A stretch of 64,000 bases of DNA from Lytechinus variegatus. Its lineage: Eukaryota; Echinodermata; Echinoidea; Temnopleuroida; Toxopneustidae. Under the pieces are notes generated by a model that was not told the DNA's origin, did not search any database, and saw only the letters and a list, made by a program, of their open reading frames with translations. The position numbers were made by a program, and so were the translations under genes. How positions within the stretch are numbered: the first letter of the stretch is position 1; the number at the start of each line of letters is the position of its first letter. The DNA is taken from assembly GCF_018143015.1 (NCBI RefSeq), contig NC_054740.1, positions 38,752,180-38,816,179 of the forward strand. The letters are read 5' to 3'. This document shows positions 1 to 11,065 of the stretch, in pieces.

Positions 1-428
1 GGGCATTTTCATTTTATTATTAATATTTAACATTTAATGTCCATGTATCTATTTATTGAAGGGGGCCATCATTCACAAGATTTGCTTTCCAGGAGGTTCC
101 CATTTCATTTCATTTTGTTGTATTATATTTTTCGTTACTTTTGTAATTCCGTTATTTGAAATCAGATAAATTCTCTATCAAATAGTCAATCAATCAATAC
201 ATCATTCCATCCATCAATTGTTATATATATGTAGAATTATAAGAGCAATTACATTCATTTATTTAGTTATTTTCTCTTTAAGGATATATATAATGAGATG
301 AGAGTAATTTCTATTATTTCTGGAATTTGCAATGATACACAATAGGCTGAGGAATTTTGTTATATCTGAAAAGAGACTACTTTACAATAGACTCATAGGG
401 TAGTGGAAATGAACAATTGGATAGCTAT

Positions 429-1183
429 GTTGTTTACAGTACATTGTTAATTTCACTGAGGTCATTCAAGAATGTTCTAAAATTAGACTGCTCTAGGAAT
501 TAGCAGAATGTCCTTTTTTGTAGACAATACTAGAGGCTTCCAGAATAGTGAATAATGTGTATATAAGCTGTCAGTTTCTTTCAAGAAGATCATCATATCA
601 GATCAGAACTCAGAGTTTCACACTAGATTTTATGTCAGAACAGAGTTGATTTCAAACTGGTATATAACATTTATCCTCTTTATGATTATTTGCACGCCAT
701 CAATGAACTGTTTGCAGTTACTTTGAAAGAGGAATTCTCAGTTCTCATCGAGATCATCAACCTGTTTTAATGAACGCTTTTCAACCCAAGGATTGCTGAA
801 ATTGACCGTTAAGAATCATCAACATCGTCTTCACGGACATTTCCACTCGTTATAGTGACTCTTTTTATTCATCGTGCTTCAACTTCAATTTCATCATCGC
901 CATTATTGTGAACTTTAATTTAGGGAATCTTCGCCAACCAACCATCTGCAAGAATCTTCAACCCTGAAGGAGGCAGGTGTAACCTGAAGAAGAAGAAGAA
1001 CCGACTTGGATTTTTATTAGGATTATAACTTTGGATTGTACATCGGACACTTCAAGAGATTGATGTAAGACCATTGTTTGGTTTTATTTTGTTTAAGTAT
1101 ATGATCTATTTCCTGTAACAAAAGACAAGGGAATTAAAGTTAAAACTAAAATTTTCATTGTTATTTGTTGCAGTATCGTAACA
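429..1183 (+). mobile_element. Possible solo LTR or promoter-bearing repeat
   Basis: The stretch has a TATA box (GTGTATATAAGCTGTCAG, 557-574), a C-rich coding-poor leader and an end near ATTTGTTGCAGTATCGTAAC. A TGTTG start at 429 and a ...AACA end at 1183 would suit an LTR. No 5 bp target duplication and no second LTR were found, so this rests on composition alone. Confidence 0.25.
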
Positions 1184-2465
1184 GAATCAATGAATAGAAC
1201 AAATTTACAAATTTAATAGGCTTGATATTCTTTCTAAGAACATGAACACTATATTTACCTCCATTCATAGGTCATGGGAACAAGGTTAAATGAGCTTGAT
1301 ATTATTTTTTCTCAGATACCCCTCCCCACCCACCCCGAACTTGTCGAATCATGAAATCATAATTATAAATAATATATGGATCAAGGCAAGGGATCAACAC
1401 TTTTAGGTGTGTTTTCCAGTTTCATATCCGTTATGACTATCGAAGGACAAAGGGGAAATAGAGCAAGAATATGACAAAAAGTATTCTTTTCTTGAAGAAT
1501 CACTTCGTTAATATAGACTTATCAGTGGTGTATATTGAGGGGCTCCAACGTGGAGTAGCGGACAAAAATTTCATATAAGCATAAATCGAGCAAAATTGAG
1601 ATTTTTAATATCAAGGTGTATTTTTTTATTTTGACAAAGTATTTACAAAATAATATCATATTTCACCAATTCCTCATTCGTATCCGTCCCATGAAATCTA
1701 ACGAGCAAGAAAAGAAGAATTGTCTCTCCCCAAATACCGGTATAGTTTTCTATTACTCAGAACTTCTCCTCGTGGAGGGGGTGGAGTCGGGGGCAGATGC
1801 AAAGTTCTTCATGGGAGTTTTTCATTTCTAGCACAGACCGCGGGAGCTTCATATTCTTGAATTCCTAGAGAGGAATTATGAATTTTCATACTATATCAAC
1901 TTTTATTCTAAAAAGAATCCGATTTGTTAATGTTACCGGCCCTTTAATTTTTCCAAATGGTGAAGATTTAGAAATGGGGAGAAGGACGCTGTGATTTTCT
2001 TTTTTATAAAGCCTGATTTGATTTTCTGTTAAGGCCATTTAACAACTGTTTAGATTTTTTCCCTATTCTATCGGGTTGATAAATCATGTATCAGCTCGCC
2101 TTTATGTATTTGATTCTACTAATATTTATCACTTTTACCCCCTCTAATATTGTTTCGGTGAGTAAAAGCTTGTTTGGAAATAAAATATTACCTTTTTTAT
2201 TGAAAGTATTGAATAAAAACGGAGGTTGCTTTTACAATTCTATATTGGCGATACCGTCATGTTCCTTTGTAATTCAAATTAAGCTTGGTTTGTCGGGCGC
2301 CATATCTAAAGGTTACGGAGTCAAACGACTTCTGCAAGTCCGCATTTTCTGTTAGAGTTTTTAAGCAATCAACTACACAACATTAATCGTTTTGTCTCAC
2401 GAGAAAAGAGTAAGTGGTGAGGATTCCGTGCAGCCTTTTAATTTATAATTTGAGCTGATATTGCT
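1184..2465. other. Non-coding stretch, nothing recognised
   Basis: AT-rich sequence with short C- and G-runs. The small open frames here lack splice context or any known domain. Confidence 0.4.
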
Positions 2466-2552
2466 ATGGAGTAGCTCAGTCGGTTAGAGCGCATGTTTCG
2501 GATAAGATCGTAGATCTCAACGTGAGGGGTTCAAGTCCCGCTCACGAAGAAA
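2466..2552 (+). repeat. tRNA-like repeat remnant
   Basis: GTAGCTCAGTCGGTTAGAGC is a good A box, and GGGTTCAAGTCCCGCTC a good B box, 54 bases apart. The acceptor arms do not pair, so it is not an intact tRNA gene. It is probably the head of a SINE. Confidence 0.55.
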
Positions 2553-2567
2553 CGCGTTTAACGTTTT

Positions 2568-2636
2568 TGGGTGCTTTTCGAGACCTCATGGTCGCGCATG
2601 GTATCCACTTGTGAATGGAAGTGCCCCCCCCCCGGG
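2568..2636. mobile_element. Truncated end of the CCCGGGGGG MITE family
   Basis: GGGTGCTTTTCGAGACC, CATGGTCGCGCATGGTATCC and GAATGGAAGTGCCCCCC match the right end of the elements at 55527 and 57173. The rest is missing. Confidence 0.75.
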
Positions 2637-2803
2637 GGGTCTTATGCCTTTTTAAAATTGTCACATAGGGAATGTTGACCTGACCTCATCTAGTTTGTGA
2701 ATTACCGGTATGATAAATTCCCCCTTTATTTTAAGTGATGTACTGTCTTTCGGATCTGAATTAATTAAATTAAATAAACATGCCACCAAAACCCATGTTG
2801 GCA

Positions 2804-3237
2804 AGACTTCCATATGTCCCCTCCACTAAAATTGAAAAAAAATATGGAGAAGGTTTATCAAGAATTATCTAACATATATCTAAGAGATTTAAGAAGGAAA
2901 AGTCGGATACATACCAAAATATGGCTTTATTCCGTCAAAAATTCGAGTGTGTGTAATTCCCAATGGCATCGGTTTATTTAGTCAGAAAAATAAATACTCA
3001 ATACTCTTGGAGAGTAGACTAGTCGTAATATCGGTTGATAATTGTTATGAAACCCATGGCTTTCAACAATTCCTGCAAGCTCAGTGACAGACTGGAGATG
3101 CTTCGTTCTGCAGCGAGAGGTTCGAATCCAAGTTCCCACCGGAAGTAAGAAGAAAAAAAAGAAGAAAAAAGAGAAAGACAGAAGGGGGTTTTGGGGAAGT
3201 ATTTTTTAAAATTAGTGGAGGGGACATATGGAAGTCT
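2804..3237. repeat. Inverted repeat with ~30 bp arms
   Basis: AGACTTCCATATGTCCCCTC (2804) is inverted at GAGGGGACATATGGAAGTCT (to 3237). The arms extend into ACTAAAATT / AATTAGT. A 434 bp MITE is likely. Confidence 0.65.
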
Positions 3238-3239
3238 TT

Positions 3240-4225
3240 CCCCGATGTAAATAGGGCATATCGACGAAAGTAATCCGTTAACAAAACGCCGAATGTCTAT
3301 CCATAATAATAGATCCATGGTAATGCACCGGGGCGAATAAACGAGTGCACAGTGGCGGGAAAATTGAATAGCTGACGGGCAGGCGATAGTGAATGTACAG
3401 GTTTATAAAGGAATGCAAGCCGTGAATACGGGGTACACCACGGCATCACCACCACCAACAACGGCGTATCACAACGCTGAGAAAAGATGCAAGGATTGCT
3501 GAATTTAAACTGCTGGAAGGTTTTTTCCCCACAAGATTGGAAAGGAGGGAAAATGCAGGAACTGATTTCAGACATTATTTTGGCGATAACCAGGTAAGTG
3601 GGATAATTATCTAACTGCTAGCAATTAAAAGAACCTTCTGAAATGGCTCACACCAACGGCTTATGTCAATATAAATTGGTGTTTGCTCAGATTACTTTAA
3701 AGTAAATGTGTTTATATTCATACAAACTTTAAGAAAGTCTCACACGATTGAAAATAGCTTTATTGAGAGGCACATTAATGTTTTGAAAAGAATTTATTAT
3801 GAAGAATATGATTACTTTCGATTGTTGTGTAATGAAAATGTGATTCCAGTTTGTCTATATTTGATGATATCCAGGGATATCGTTAAAAAAAACTGTCAAA
3901 TTTATTTTTTAAAAGTTTAAAAATCATGATGAATGTTATCTCTGTTTGCATAAGGGAATAGAACAATGGATGATATTATGTTGGTAAAATGTGAAAACCT
4001 AAAATCTCTATGGAAAATTGCAAAAACCGAGACATGACCTTTTTTCATTTTTTGTCTTAAAAATTCAGATCTAAACCAACGAACTAGATTTTTACTTGCA
4101 CAAACAGCACATTTTTTTTAAAAAGCACCAACAAGTCTCATGGATCCTGCTGAGCCGCGTCGTAGAAGTATATAAAAGTAGAAGATTATTAATGAAAATA
4201 TGGTGATGTAGGTTTAGATGGTTAC
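3240..4225. other. Non-coding stretch, nothing recognised
   Basis: No splice-bounded exon, transposase motif or strong repeat was seen. Confidence 0.35.
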
Positions 4226-4226
4226 A

Positions 4227-4692
4227 CTTCGTAATTCCGAAACACGTAAATTGCCTATACCTCGATATTCGTTAATCCGAAAACGTAAAAGGGTTCGTTA
4301 ATCCGAACATTTGAGGCGTTATTCCGAAGGTTCGATAATCCGAAAACGAAATAAGGTTCGATATTGAAGGTTCGTTAGTCCGAAAACAAAATAAGGTTCG
4401 TCGTTCTGAAGGTTCGTTAATCCGAAAACGAAATAAGGTTCGTTAGTCCGAGAACGAAATAAAGTTCGCCGTTAGACATTACATTTTCAGACTAACGAAC
4501 CTTCGAAATTACGAACCTCATTTCGTTTTCGGATTAACGAGCCTTCGGAATTACGAACCTCACTTTGTCTTCGGACTGACGAACCTTCGGAATTACGCCG
4601 AACCTCATTTTGTTTTCGGATTAACGAACCTTCGGAATTACAAACCTTTGGAAATACGAACCTTCGGATTAACGAACCTTCGGAATTACGAA
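4227..4692. repeat. TTCGTTAATCCGAA palindromic array
   Basis: About twenty short units alternate TTCG(T/A)TA(A/G)TCCGAA with GAAATAAGG or its complement. The left half reads GGTTCGTTAATCCGAAAACG and the right half is its inverse (TTTTCGGATTAACGA(A/G)CCTTCG), so the whole 466 bp can fold into a long hairpin centred near 4470. Confidence 0.9.
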
Positions 4693-6399
4693 AGCATGCG
4701 GTTTAGATAACCAAAGTACTGGTTGATTATTTGTCATTTTGATTTTTCTCAATATACAATTTACAAATTACCATGAAATGAATTTGGAAAAAAGACTTGC
4801 TATATACTTTGTTAATGTAAGACAATTACGGATGATTTTGAAAATTAAAGTAAGATATCATTTAATTTCAAAATATATTGCCAAATCTTAACAATAGAAA
4901 AGAAATAGAGAAACTGTTAGAATTCACTTGGTGATTGCTTTCAGCTACGTACATGTATGTGCTAGTGATTTGTGTATTTTATCATAAATTTGTAAATAGA
5001 ATAGAGGTTTATTGACTAAAATTATCTTTTGAACTTTTTTTCATCAAAAAGCTGAATTTTGATTCACAGAAAAATTTAAGAAATTTAAGAACATATAAAA
5101 TTTCATGATTTATTGCAGTTCTGTTTATCAAAGCACATAGATTTATTATTGATTTCATTGAAAGGATTGTCGATTTAATCAAAGTCACTTCATAAACATA
5201 ATTTTGGCCCGAAAGAGTATTTTCTCCCAAATGAATTTTGAAGAAATTTAATTTTTCTGACTCAATGGTTTAGTCCTAACACTGAATTATATAAATGTGT
5301 AGTTTCATGTTATTTGATTTTTGATGGATTATATCAACACCGTTTATATTACCAATGTCTTCAATGTCTTTTCATTATCTTGATATCATTATTATGTCAA
5401 ATCCTTTAATAATAGGGTAGTCCACTCCACAGGGTCTAAAAAAAAACGTATTTTAAAACACATCATAGACCTGTGCCTTTCAAATTTGCATCCATGGCTG
5501 TGATTTGAGATGAATGTTTTTTTAATACTTATATTTTTTAAGTGATGTTTTATTTTCTTCAAACTTACTAATAGAATTAATAGGATCTAGCAGAAAGCGA
5601 GGTACAGAAAGTCCACTAGGGACCAAGCAGCAACCAGGAAGCATCGATACATTAGGTAAAACTCATTCTTATCTCCTTCATCAATTACTGTATTAGGCAT
5701 TTTTTTAAAATAAGAAGTCGATTCTTTGAAGACGGCTTGTATCTGAACCTCGCGTTATTCGTGGGATAATTTTTGTAGGGTGTATTTTTAAATAAAGGAG
5801 ACAAAACTTGAATGTTTATGAGAAATTTATCCAATTAATAGTTAAATAACCTTTTCCTGGTAAAGGTATAGCTAATTAACAAAGTTAGGTGTATAAAACA
5901 ATGTGTAATCAATATGTTCTTACATAAACAAAAATAGACATAAACGATTGGTAAGATATCTTTTTATGCCCTTATTCATTGTCTTTAGTGTTTTGAGCAT
6001 AAAAGTGAACCAAGTTCATATTTGCACATTAATTTAAATAAGAATGGTGTTTGCAGAGGCATGGTCATATTACGTTATCACTTGGGTACGAATTGTAATG
6101 CTAATAGGGTTCATTTCTACGGGCATATTATTTTCGATGTCACTTATTTTCTATTTTTCTCTGGAAGAGGCATTGAAATTTGGTTTCCTTTTTATTGATA
6201 CATCCAGTGTTTTGTAGAACATAATATGCATGTTTGAAAAAATAGATGTTTCAAATTCACTTCATAGTTACAAACAGAAAACTTGAACTTTGCAAGCTTA
6301 TTTCATTTTAATTAATTAATCATATCAAGAGAAAATAATAAAATCTGTTTGGGGAAAATCATCTTTATAAACTCTCTAAATGAAAAATAGTTAATCTGA
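4693..6399. other. Non-coding stretch with one weak exon-like segment
   Basis: Mostly AT-rich sequence. At 5595-5656 a TAATAG acceptor-like end is followed by an open frame reading SSRKRGTESPLGTKQQPGSI and DTL before GGTAAAAC. No family was recognised, and there is no second exon that can be joined with confidence, so it is not called a gene. Confidence 0.3.
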
Positions 6400-6544
6400 G
6401 GCCCGTTGCAGAAAGAGTTGCGATCAATCGCAACTCGAAAAATCTTGCGCAACTTGATTTTCAGCCAATGAAGCACCCGTATTCGAGACTTGCGCTTGAT
6501 ATTTTGATTTGCGTTTGAACGCAACTCTTTCTGCAACAGGCCCC
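6400..6544. mobile_element. 145 bp palindromic MITE
   Basis: GGCCCGTTGCAGAAAGAGTT at the left is inverted at AACTCTTTCTGCAACAGGCC at the right. It directly abuts the next MITE. Confidence 0.85.
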
Positions 6545-6545
6545 T

Positions 6546-6717
6546 GGTGGGTGTTTCATAAAGCTGTTCATAAGATACGAACGACTTTATACGCACGACT
6601 TGTGATCCTTTTTTGTGCTATGTGATATCCCTATATCATTGATTAATGACCCAAGAACATGTTCCAGTCGTGCGTAAGTTGTGCATAACTTACAAACAGC
6701 TTTATGAAACACCCACC
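6546..6717. mobile_element. 172 bp GGTGGGTGTTTCATAAAG MITE, copy 1
   Basis: GGTGGGTGTTTCATAAAGCT is inverted at AGCTTTATGAAACACCCACC. Its middle matches the copy at 9812 in opposite orientation (GGAACATGTTCTT / AAGAACATGTTCC). A lone end of the same family lies at 26208-26240. Confidence 0.9.
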
Positions 6718-7474
6718 TGAATCCTAATCACACTCCTCTCAGAGTGAGATGAGGGACCAGTCCTGATGGAATGAGGTTTCAATCTTTCAAGAGTGAATTT
6801 TCACCTTTCTTGGAGTGAAAATGTTTTTAAAATGTACACTCTTTTACACATAAAAGGGTCAAAATGCATTCTTGAACGATTGAAATATTCCATCGGGACT
6901 ACTTCCTCATCTTACTATGAAAGGAGTCTGATTAGGGACCAGATCAACTCTTTTCCATTTAGAGAGTATACTCCTATATGCGCTATACAAGCTATCGGTA
7001 CAAGATATGAACATGCTCATTTTTCAATTTTTTATTTCCACAATAACAGCAAAGTAAATACGTTTTTACATCTCAACGTCATTATGTAAAAGATACAATT
7101 TAAATTCCATAGAAATAAAACAATACAATACATTCGTGAAAGTAGTCAAATTATTGGTAATGATCATGTTACTTAAAAAAAATATCATGTGGAGGAAACC
7201 TTGTGAAAGCATGCAGAGTTTGTGACATGGGTTCCTTTTTACTATTTACTATTCTCACAAATCCGTCCTTGTATCATGTACTTCATGTTCAGATTATCAC
7301 AGCAACTGGTAAAAGGAATTGTTCATTACAGGTTAATAATGGTGAGCCAGTAATTACAAGACTAGATTTGCTGACATCAACAAAATAATAATAATTATGT
7401 ATCATAGCGCTTAGGACTAATACAATATTACCTTTAAGTACCGCTACGCTCTAAATTGCAGGGATTAAAAAGAA
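6718..7474. other. Non-coding stretch, nothing recognised
   Basis: A 98-codon frame at 6793-7089 has no start context, domain or splice sites and is not called. Confidence 0.35.
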
Positions 7475-7650
7475 ATCCAGATGGAGTGTAGTAACGGACC
7501 AATCGAATTCTGAATTAAGATTTGAATCCTACAGATTGATTTTTAATTCTCAAAGGATTTAAATTTAAATCCTCGTTATTCAAAACCATTGTATTAAGGA
7601 TTAAATCTAAATTCAGGGTGCAATTATCCCTAACTACAGTCCATCTGGAT
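7475..7650. mobile_element. 176 bp palindromic MITE
   Basis: ATCCAGATGGAGTGTAGTA at the left is inverted as TAACTACAGTCCATCTGGAT at the right. The interior is rich in GGATTTAAATTTAAATCC-like pairs. Confidence 0.8.
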
Positions 7651-7924
7651 AATTGTAAATCTATGCAATTTATTGATGATGAAAATGTTATCTTGTTTAA
7701 TATTTCAAACACTTTTTAAACTGTTAAACAACTACTTTGAAAGTCGTACAGCATTGTGAGGGCCCAAACATATATAAATATATATATACTTAACGTGATT
7801 GGCTGCTTTTAGATTTGTTTCGTGGCAGTTGCCACGATAGTCCGGTAGTTGTAATTCCTTATGTAATGAGTTGTAGCTCTGTTTTGCTGGCATGTCTGTA
7901 GAAGACAGTTCCACCCATTTTTCT

Positions 7925-8960
7925 TTTTCTTTTTTTCCAGGTGCACAAAAAATAGCCTAATGTCGACCAAGTCTTTTACCCCAGATCAGGGCCTGGATTA
8001 CGATCGATGTATGCTGATCAACAATGGGATAGAGAATAGGCCTGCGCCAGGCTATACATCACCAACGTGTGACCTGGTCAACGAGGATTTGAGTATGTTT
8101 TCATCAGGATGAGATGACGGGTCGGTTGGATAGGAGAATGTTGCTTGGAAGGCATCCTTATGCGGTTATATTACGGTGAGATAGGTCTGACGTCCGTCAC
8201 GGTTCACCGGCCAATTCTGTTTCCGGGTTCTGTTTCCAACTTGAGAGAGCCTATATTTAAACGTGCAGGATCACCGTAAGAAGGTATAATGTGTGGCAGT
8301 GTACTTCGGTCGACGATGCAGATACGATGGCCTTTATGGTTGAAAAGTTCACCCTATGCAGGTAAGGGGTGATCAAGGATCTAGTTGGTCAACTTGACCC
8401 GATGGGAATATTCACTGAGACATGAGATACTAGACAACGGGATTCAATGAAAGAAAACTGGAGAACGTGTAATTAATATATTTGTCCTACAAGTTTTCGG
8501 ATCTGATGACTTTCCTTGATTTCGATTGGCCAAGTGGGTATGGTAAAGTCGGATAAAGCGGAACTTGTCGGAAAAAATGTCTGACAAGTTCTGTTATGAA
8601 AGCCTTCCAAGTGCCATGTCTTACAAAGAGTAACGATTGATCCGATCAACCTCAAGTCCATCAATGCCATTTTTTTCTTCAGGAAATTTGCACACTGTTC
8701 TTTGAAAACAAAGAGAAGCATACTGAATTTTTAAGAAAACTTTGAATGTAGGACTACACGCCATTTCCAGAAAATCTTTTGAAGAAACACGTATTTTAAA
8801 TATTGGCGTTGCTGGCTTTCCACAGATGTAGTTGACTGGATCTATCGTAACTCTTTGTAAGACGGGGCCCAGATCAACCAAATTGGCTCAACCTTACTGT
8901 TCTCTGTGATCTGTTTTATGGCGTTATTCAGTCATACTTCTGGGTGTTATTATTACTGAG
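7925..8960 (+). repeat. Diverged ~1 kb direct duplication, copy 1, with exon-like start
   Basis: After a pyrimidine tract and CAG (7921-7940), a frame of 56 codons is open to a TGA at 8112 and includes SLMSTKSFTPDQGLDYDRCM. The following sequence (TTGGATAGGAGAATGTTGCT, GGTGATCAAGGATCTAGTTG, TTTTATGGCGTTATTCA) is shared with copy 2 at 10385-11065. A MITE-like insertion with inverted GTCTTACAAAGAGTAACGAT (8618) / ATCGTAACTCTTTGTAAGAC (to 8861) lies only in this copy. No family recognised; it may be a duplicated terminal exon or a repeat. Confidence 0.55.
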
Positions 8961-9440
8961 TATATGAGTACGAGTTTGACCCACGTCCGTATCTCGGCTG
9001 ACATTAAATATGGAAAATTGCTGCTTAAACTTGAGCACATCTTGTGTGTAGGGCCTAATTTATATCTTGCAAATCCACATGGAAGTGCCCGAAGCGAATG
9101 CAAAAAAAATGGCCAAATTTCTCACAATAGTTGTTTCTAATTTTCTTGATTTACTCGAAATTAACTATTGTGTAATTAAATTTGGGTCATTATTATATTC
9201 ATATAGCCAATTGATGATTTTCCTCCTTTTGATTTTATGTACTTATTTATAGATGAACAGACCAGTCAATTACAGCTGCAGTGTTAAAGTTTGGGTGTTA
9301 TTTAGTTCAACACCTTTGATTGCTACTTTTGCACCATCTGGCGTTATGTTCAAGCTCTCGTGCTTTTTGTTTACACCCAGGGCAGGGTCCTGCGGGGAGC
9401 CTGTCTTATAATAGTTTCAACACTCTCATTTTTATGTGGA

Positions 9441-9727
9441 AGCGCCGCGGCGCGCCGTGGTGTAGCGGTTCTGACTCTCGCCTTGTAATCAGAGGGTCGT
9501 GTGTTCGAATTCCACCATGGCCTATAGCGCCCTTTGGCAAGGCGTCAATCCACACTTTGCCACTCTCACCCAGGTGCTAATTGGGTACCGGTAGGAAACA
9601 ACCGTCATTGTGGTTGGTTTAGCAAGTTTGCGCCTAACAGGCTGCTTGGAATGCTATGAATCCAGTGACTGGGTAATGATAATTGTAAAGCGCTAAATAA
9701 ATGCCAATTATTATTATCATTATTATT
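9441..9727 (+). mobile_element. tRNA-derived SINE, different body
   Basis: The head has GTGGTGTAGCGGTTCTGAC (A box) and GTGTTCGAATTCCACC (B box), followed by a body with CTCACCCAGGTGCTAATTGG and GTAAAGCGCTAAATAAATGC. The tail is (ATT)n. The head resembles the other two SINEs; the body does not clearly match, so it may be another subfamily. Confidence 0.78.
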
Positions 9728-9811
9728 TTACATCGAGTTTGATCAGTTCATTTTTACGAACTCAAAAATTTACAATACGTATTTGGATATTTTACAATAG
9801 AATAATATACA

Positions 9812-9979
9812 GGTGGGTGTTTCATAAAGCTGTTCGTAAAGTTACGAACGACTTTACGCATGACTGGAACATGTTCTTAGGTCATAACTCAATTACGCAG
9901 TGTACAAAGCACAAGAAAGGATCACCAGTCATGCGTAAAGTCGCTCGTATCTTACGAACAGCTTTATGAAACACCCACC
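9812..9979. mobile_element. 168 bp GGTGGGTGTTTCATAAAG MITE, copy 2
   Basis: Same terminal repeats as 6546-6717, interior inverted relative to it. The two arms pair over about 50 bases (GTTCGTAAAGTTACGAACGA / TCGCTCGTATCTTACGAACA). Confidence 0.9.
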
Positions 9980-10228
9980 AGGTATGAGTTCATTGTATAC
10001 TTATATTCAGTGCTTTGAATCAATCAATTTTAATTTGATTTCAGGCATTGCCTACGAGCGCCAGTGGGAAAGGATTCTTTCGTTCCCATGTTTGTCTCTC
10101 ATCGAGGGACCAAAAATATCACAAAAATTGCTGCCTATGACTTTGTCTCGTTTATTGATTCGAGACACACCAGATAAATAAAATAAAAGAATATTAAATT
10201 TGTAATTATTACCATAGTAACATTGATT

Positions 10229-10285
10229 GTATTTGGCAGCTGAGCAGAAAAGTTACAGTAACTTTTCTGCTCAGCTGCCAAATAC
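10229..10285. repeat. 57 bp near-perfect palindrome
   Basis: Arms of 28 bases (GTATTTGGCAGCTGAGCAGA plus AAAGTTAC and its exact complement) meet at a single central A. Such a loop-free palindrome is unusual. Confidence 0.95.
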
Positions 10286-10384
10286 AGTAACTGTAGTCAT
10301 GATAGTTGCAACTCTACGAATCGGGCTCTATGTTCCTTATTTTGTTGGATATATACGAGAGACTCTTTCATTTTTCTTTCTCCC

Positions 10385-11065
10385 TCTTTTCTGTCATTTT
10401 CCATTAGAGCAAGAATTAACCTGGCGTCAACCAAGACTTCAGGACTTGTTGGTGGTCAACGATCTGTGACCACCTCATGCATCACGGGCCAAAAACTTGA
10501 CGTGGAACAGGCAGACGCTCGAGTATATATGTCACCATCCATGAAACCTGATCAGCGAGGAAGAGAACAGGTTTTCTTCAGGAGATCTTGGATGGCGGGT
10601 CAGTTGGATAGAAGAATGTTGCTTGGAAGGCATCCGCATGTGGGGGTTATATGCCGGTGAAATGAGATCTGATGTCACTGCCGACTATCCAATTCGATTT
10701 GCCATTTGAATGCGAGGACCCAGTTTTACTATGAGAAGGGTCGAGGAGGATGTGGATAATGGACTTTGGTCGACGGCCATGCCGATCCCCATGGTTGGAA
10801 GGTTCACCCGATGCAGTCTCATCATGGTGATGGGTGATCAAGGATCCAGTTGGTCTTCTGCATATATCTTCCGCTGGCCCAAGCCAGAGGGGCTTTACGT
10901 TGCTTGCATGCACGACAGGAATGCTTTCGATAAAATGCTACAATCTGACCGACATCATCATAAAATAGGTCCACCATATTTTGCCCATCTTTCCACTCAT
11001 GCGAAAACGTCATTCTTTCACATGTTTGTTTGGGTTTTATGGCGTTATTCACATAAAAAAATAAC
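10385..11065 (+). repeat. Diverged ~1 kb direct duplication, copy 2, with exon-like start
   Basis: After TTTTCCATTAGAG (ending 10409) a frame is open to a stop at 10660, including RINLASTKTSGLVGGQRSVT and MSPSMKPDQRGREQVFFRRS. The first part aligns to copy 1 at STK(S/T). The downstream match includes TTGGATAGAAGAATGTTGCT, GGTGATCAAGGATCCAGTTG and TTTTATGGCGTTATTCA. The function is unknown. Confidence 0.55.

Noticed and set aside
2466-2552. Functional tRNA gene
   Set aside because: A and B boxes are good, but the acceptor arms do not pair and no clean anticodon arm forms.
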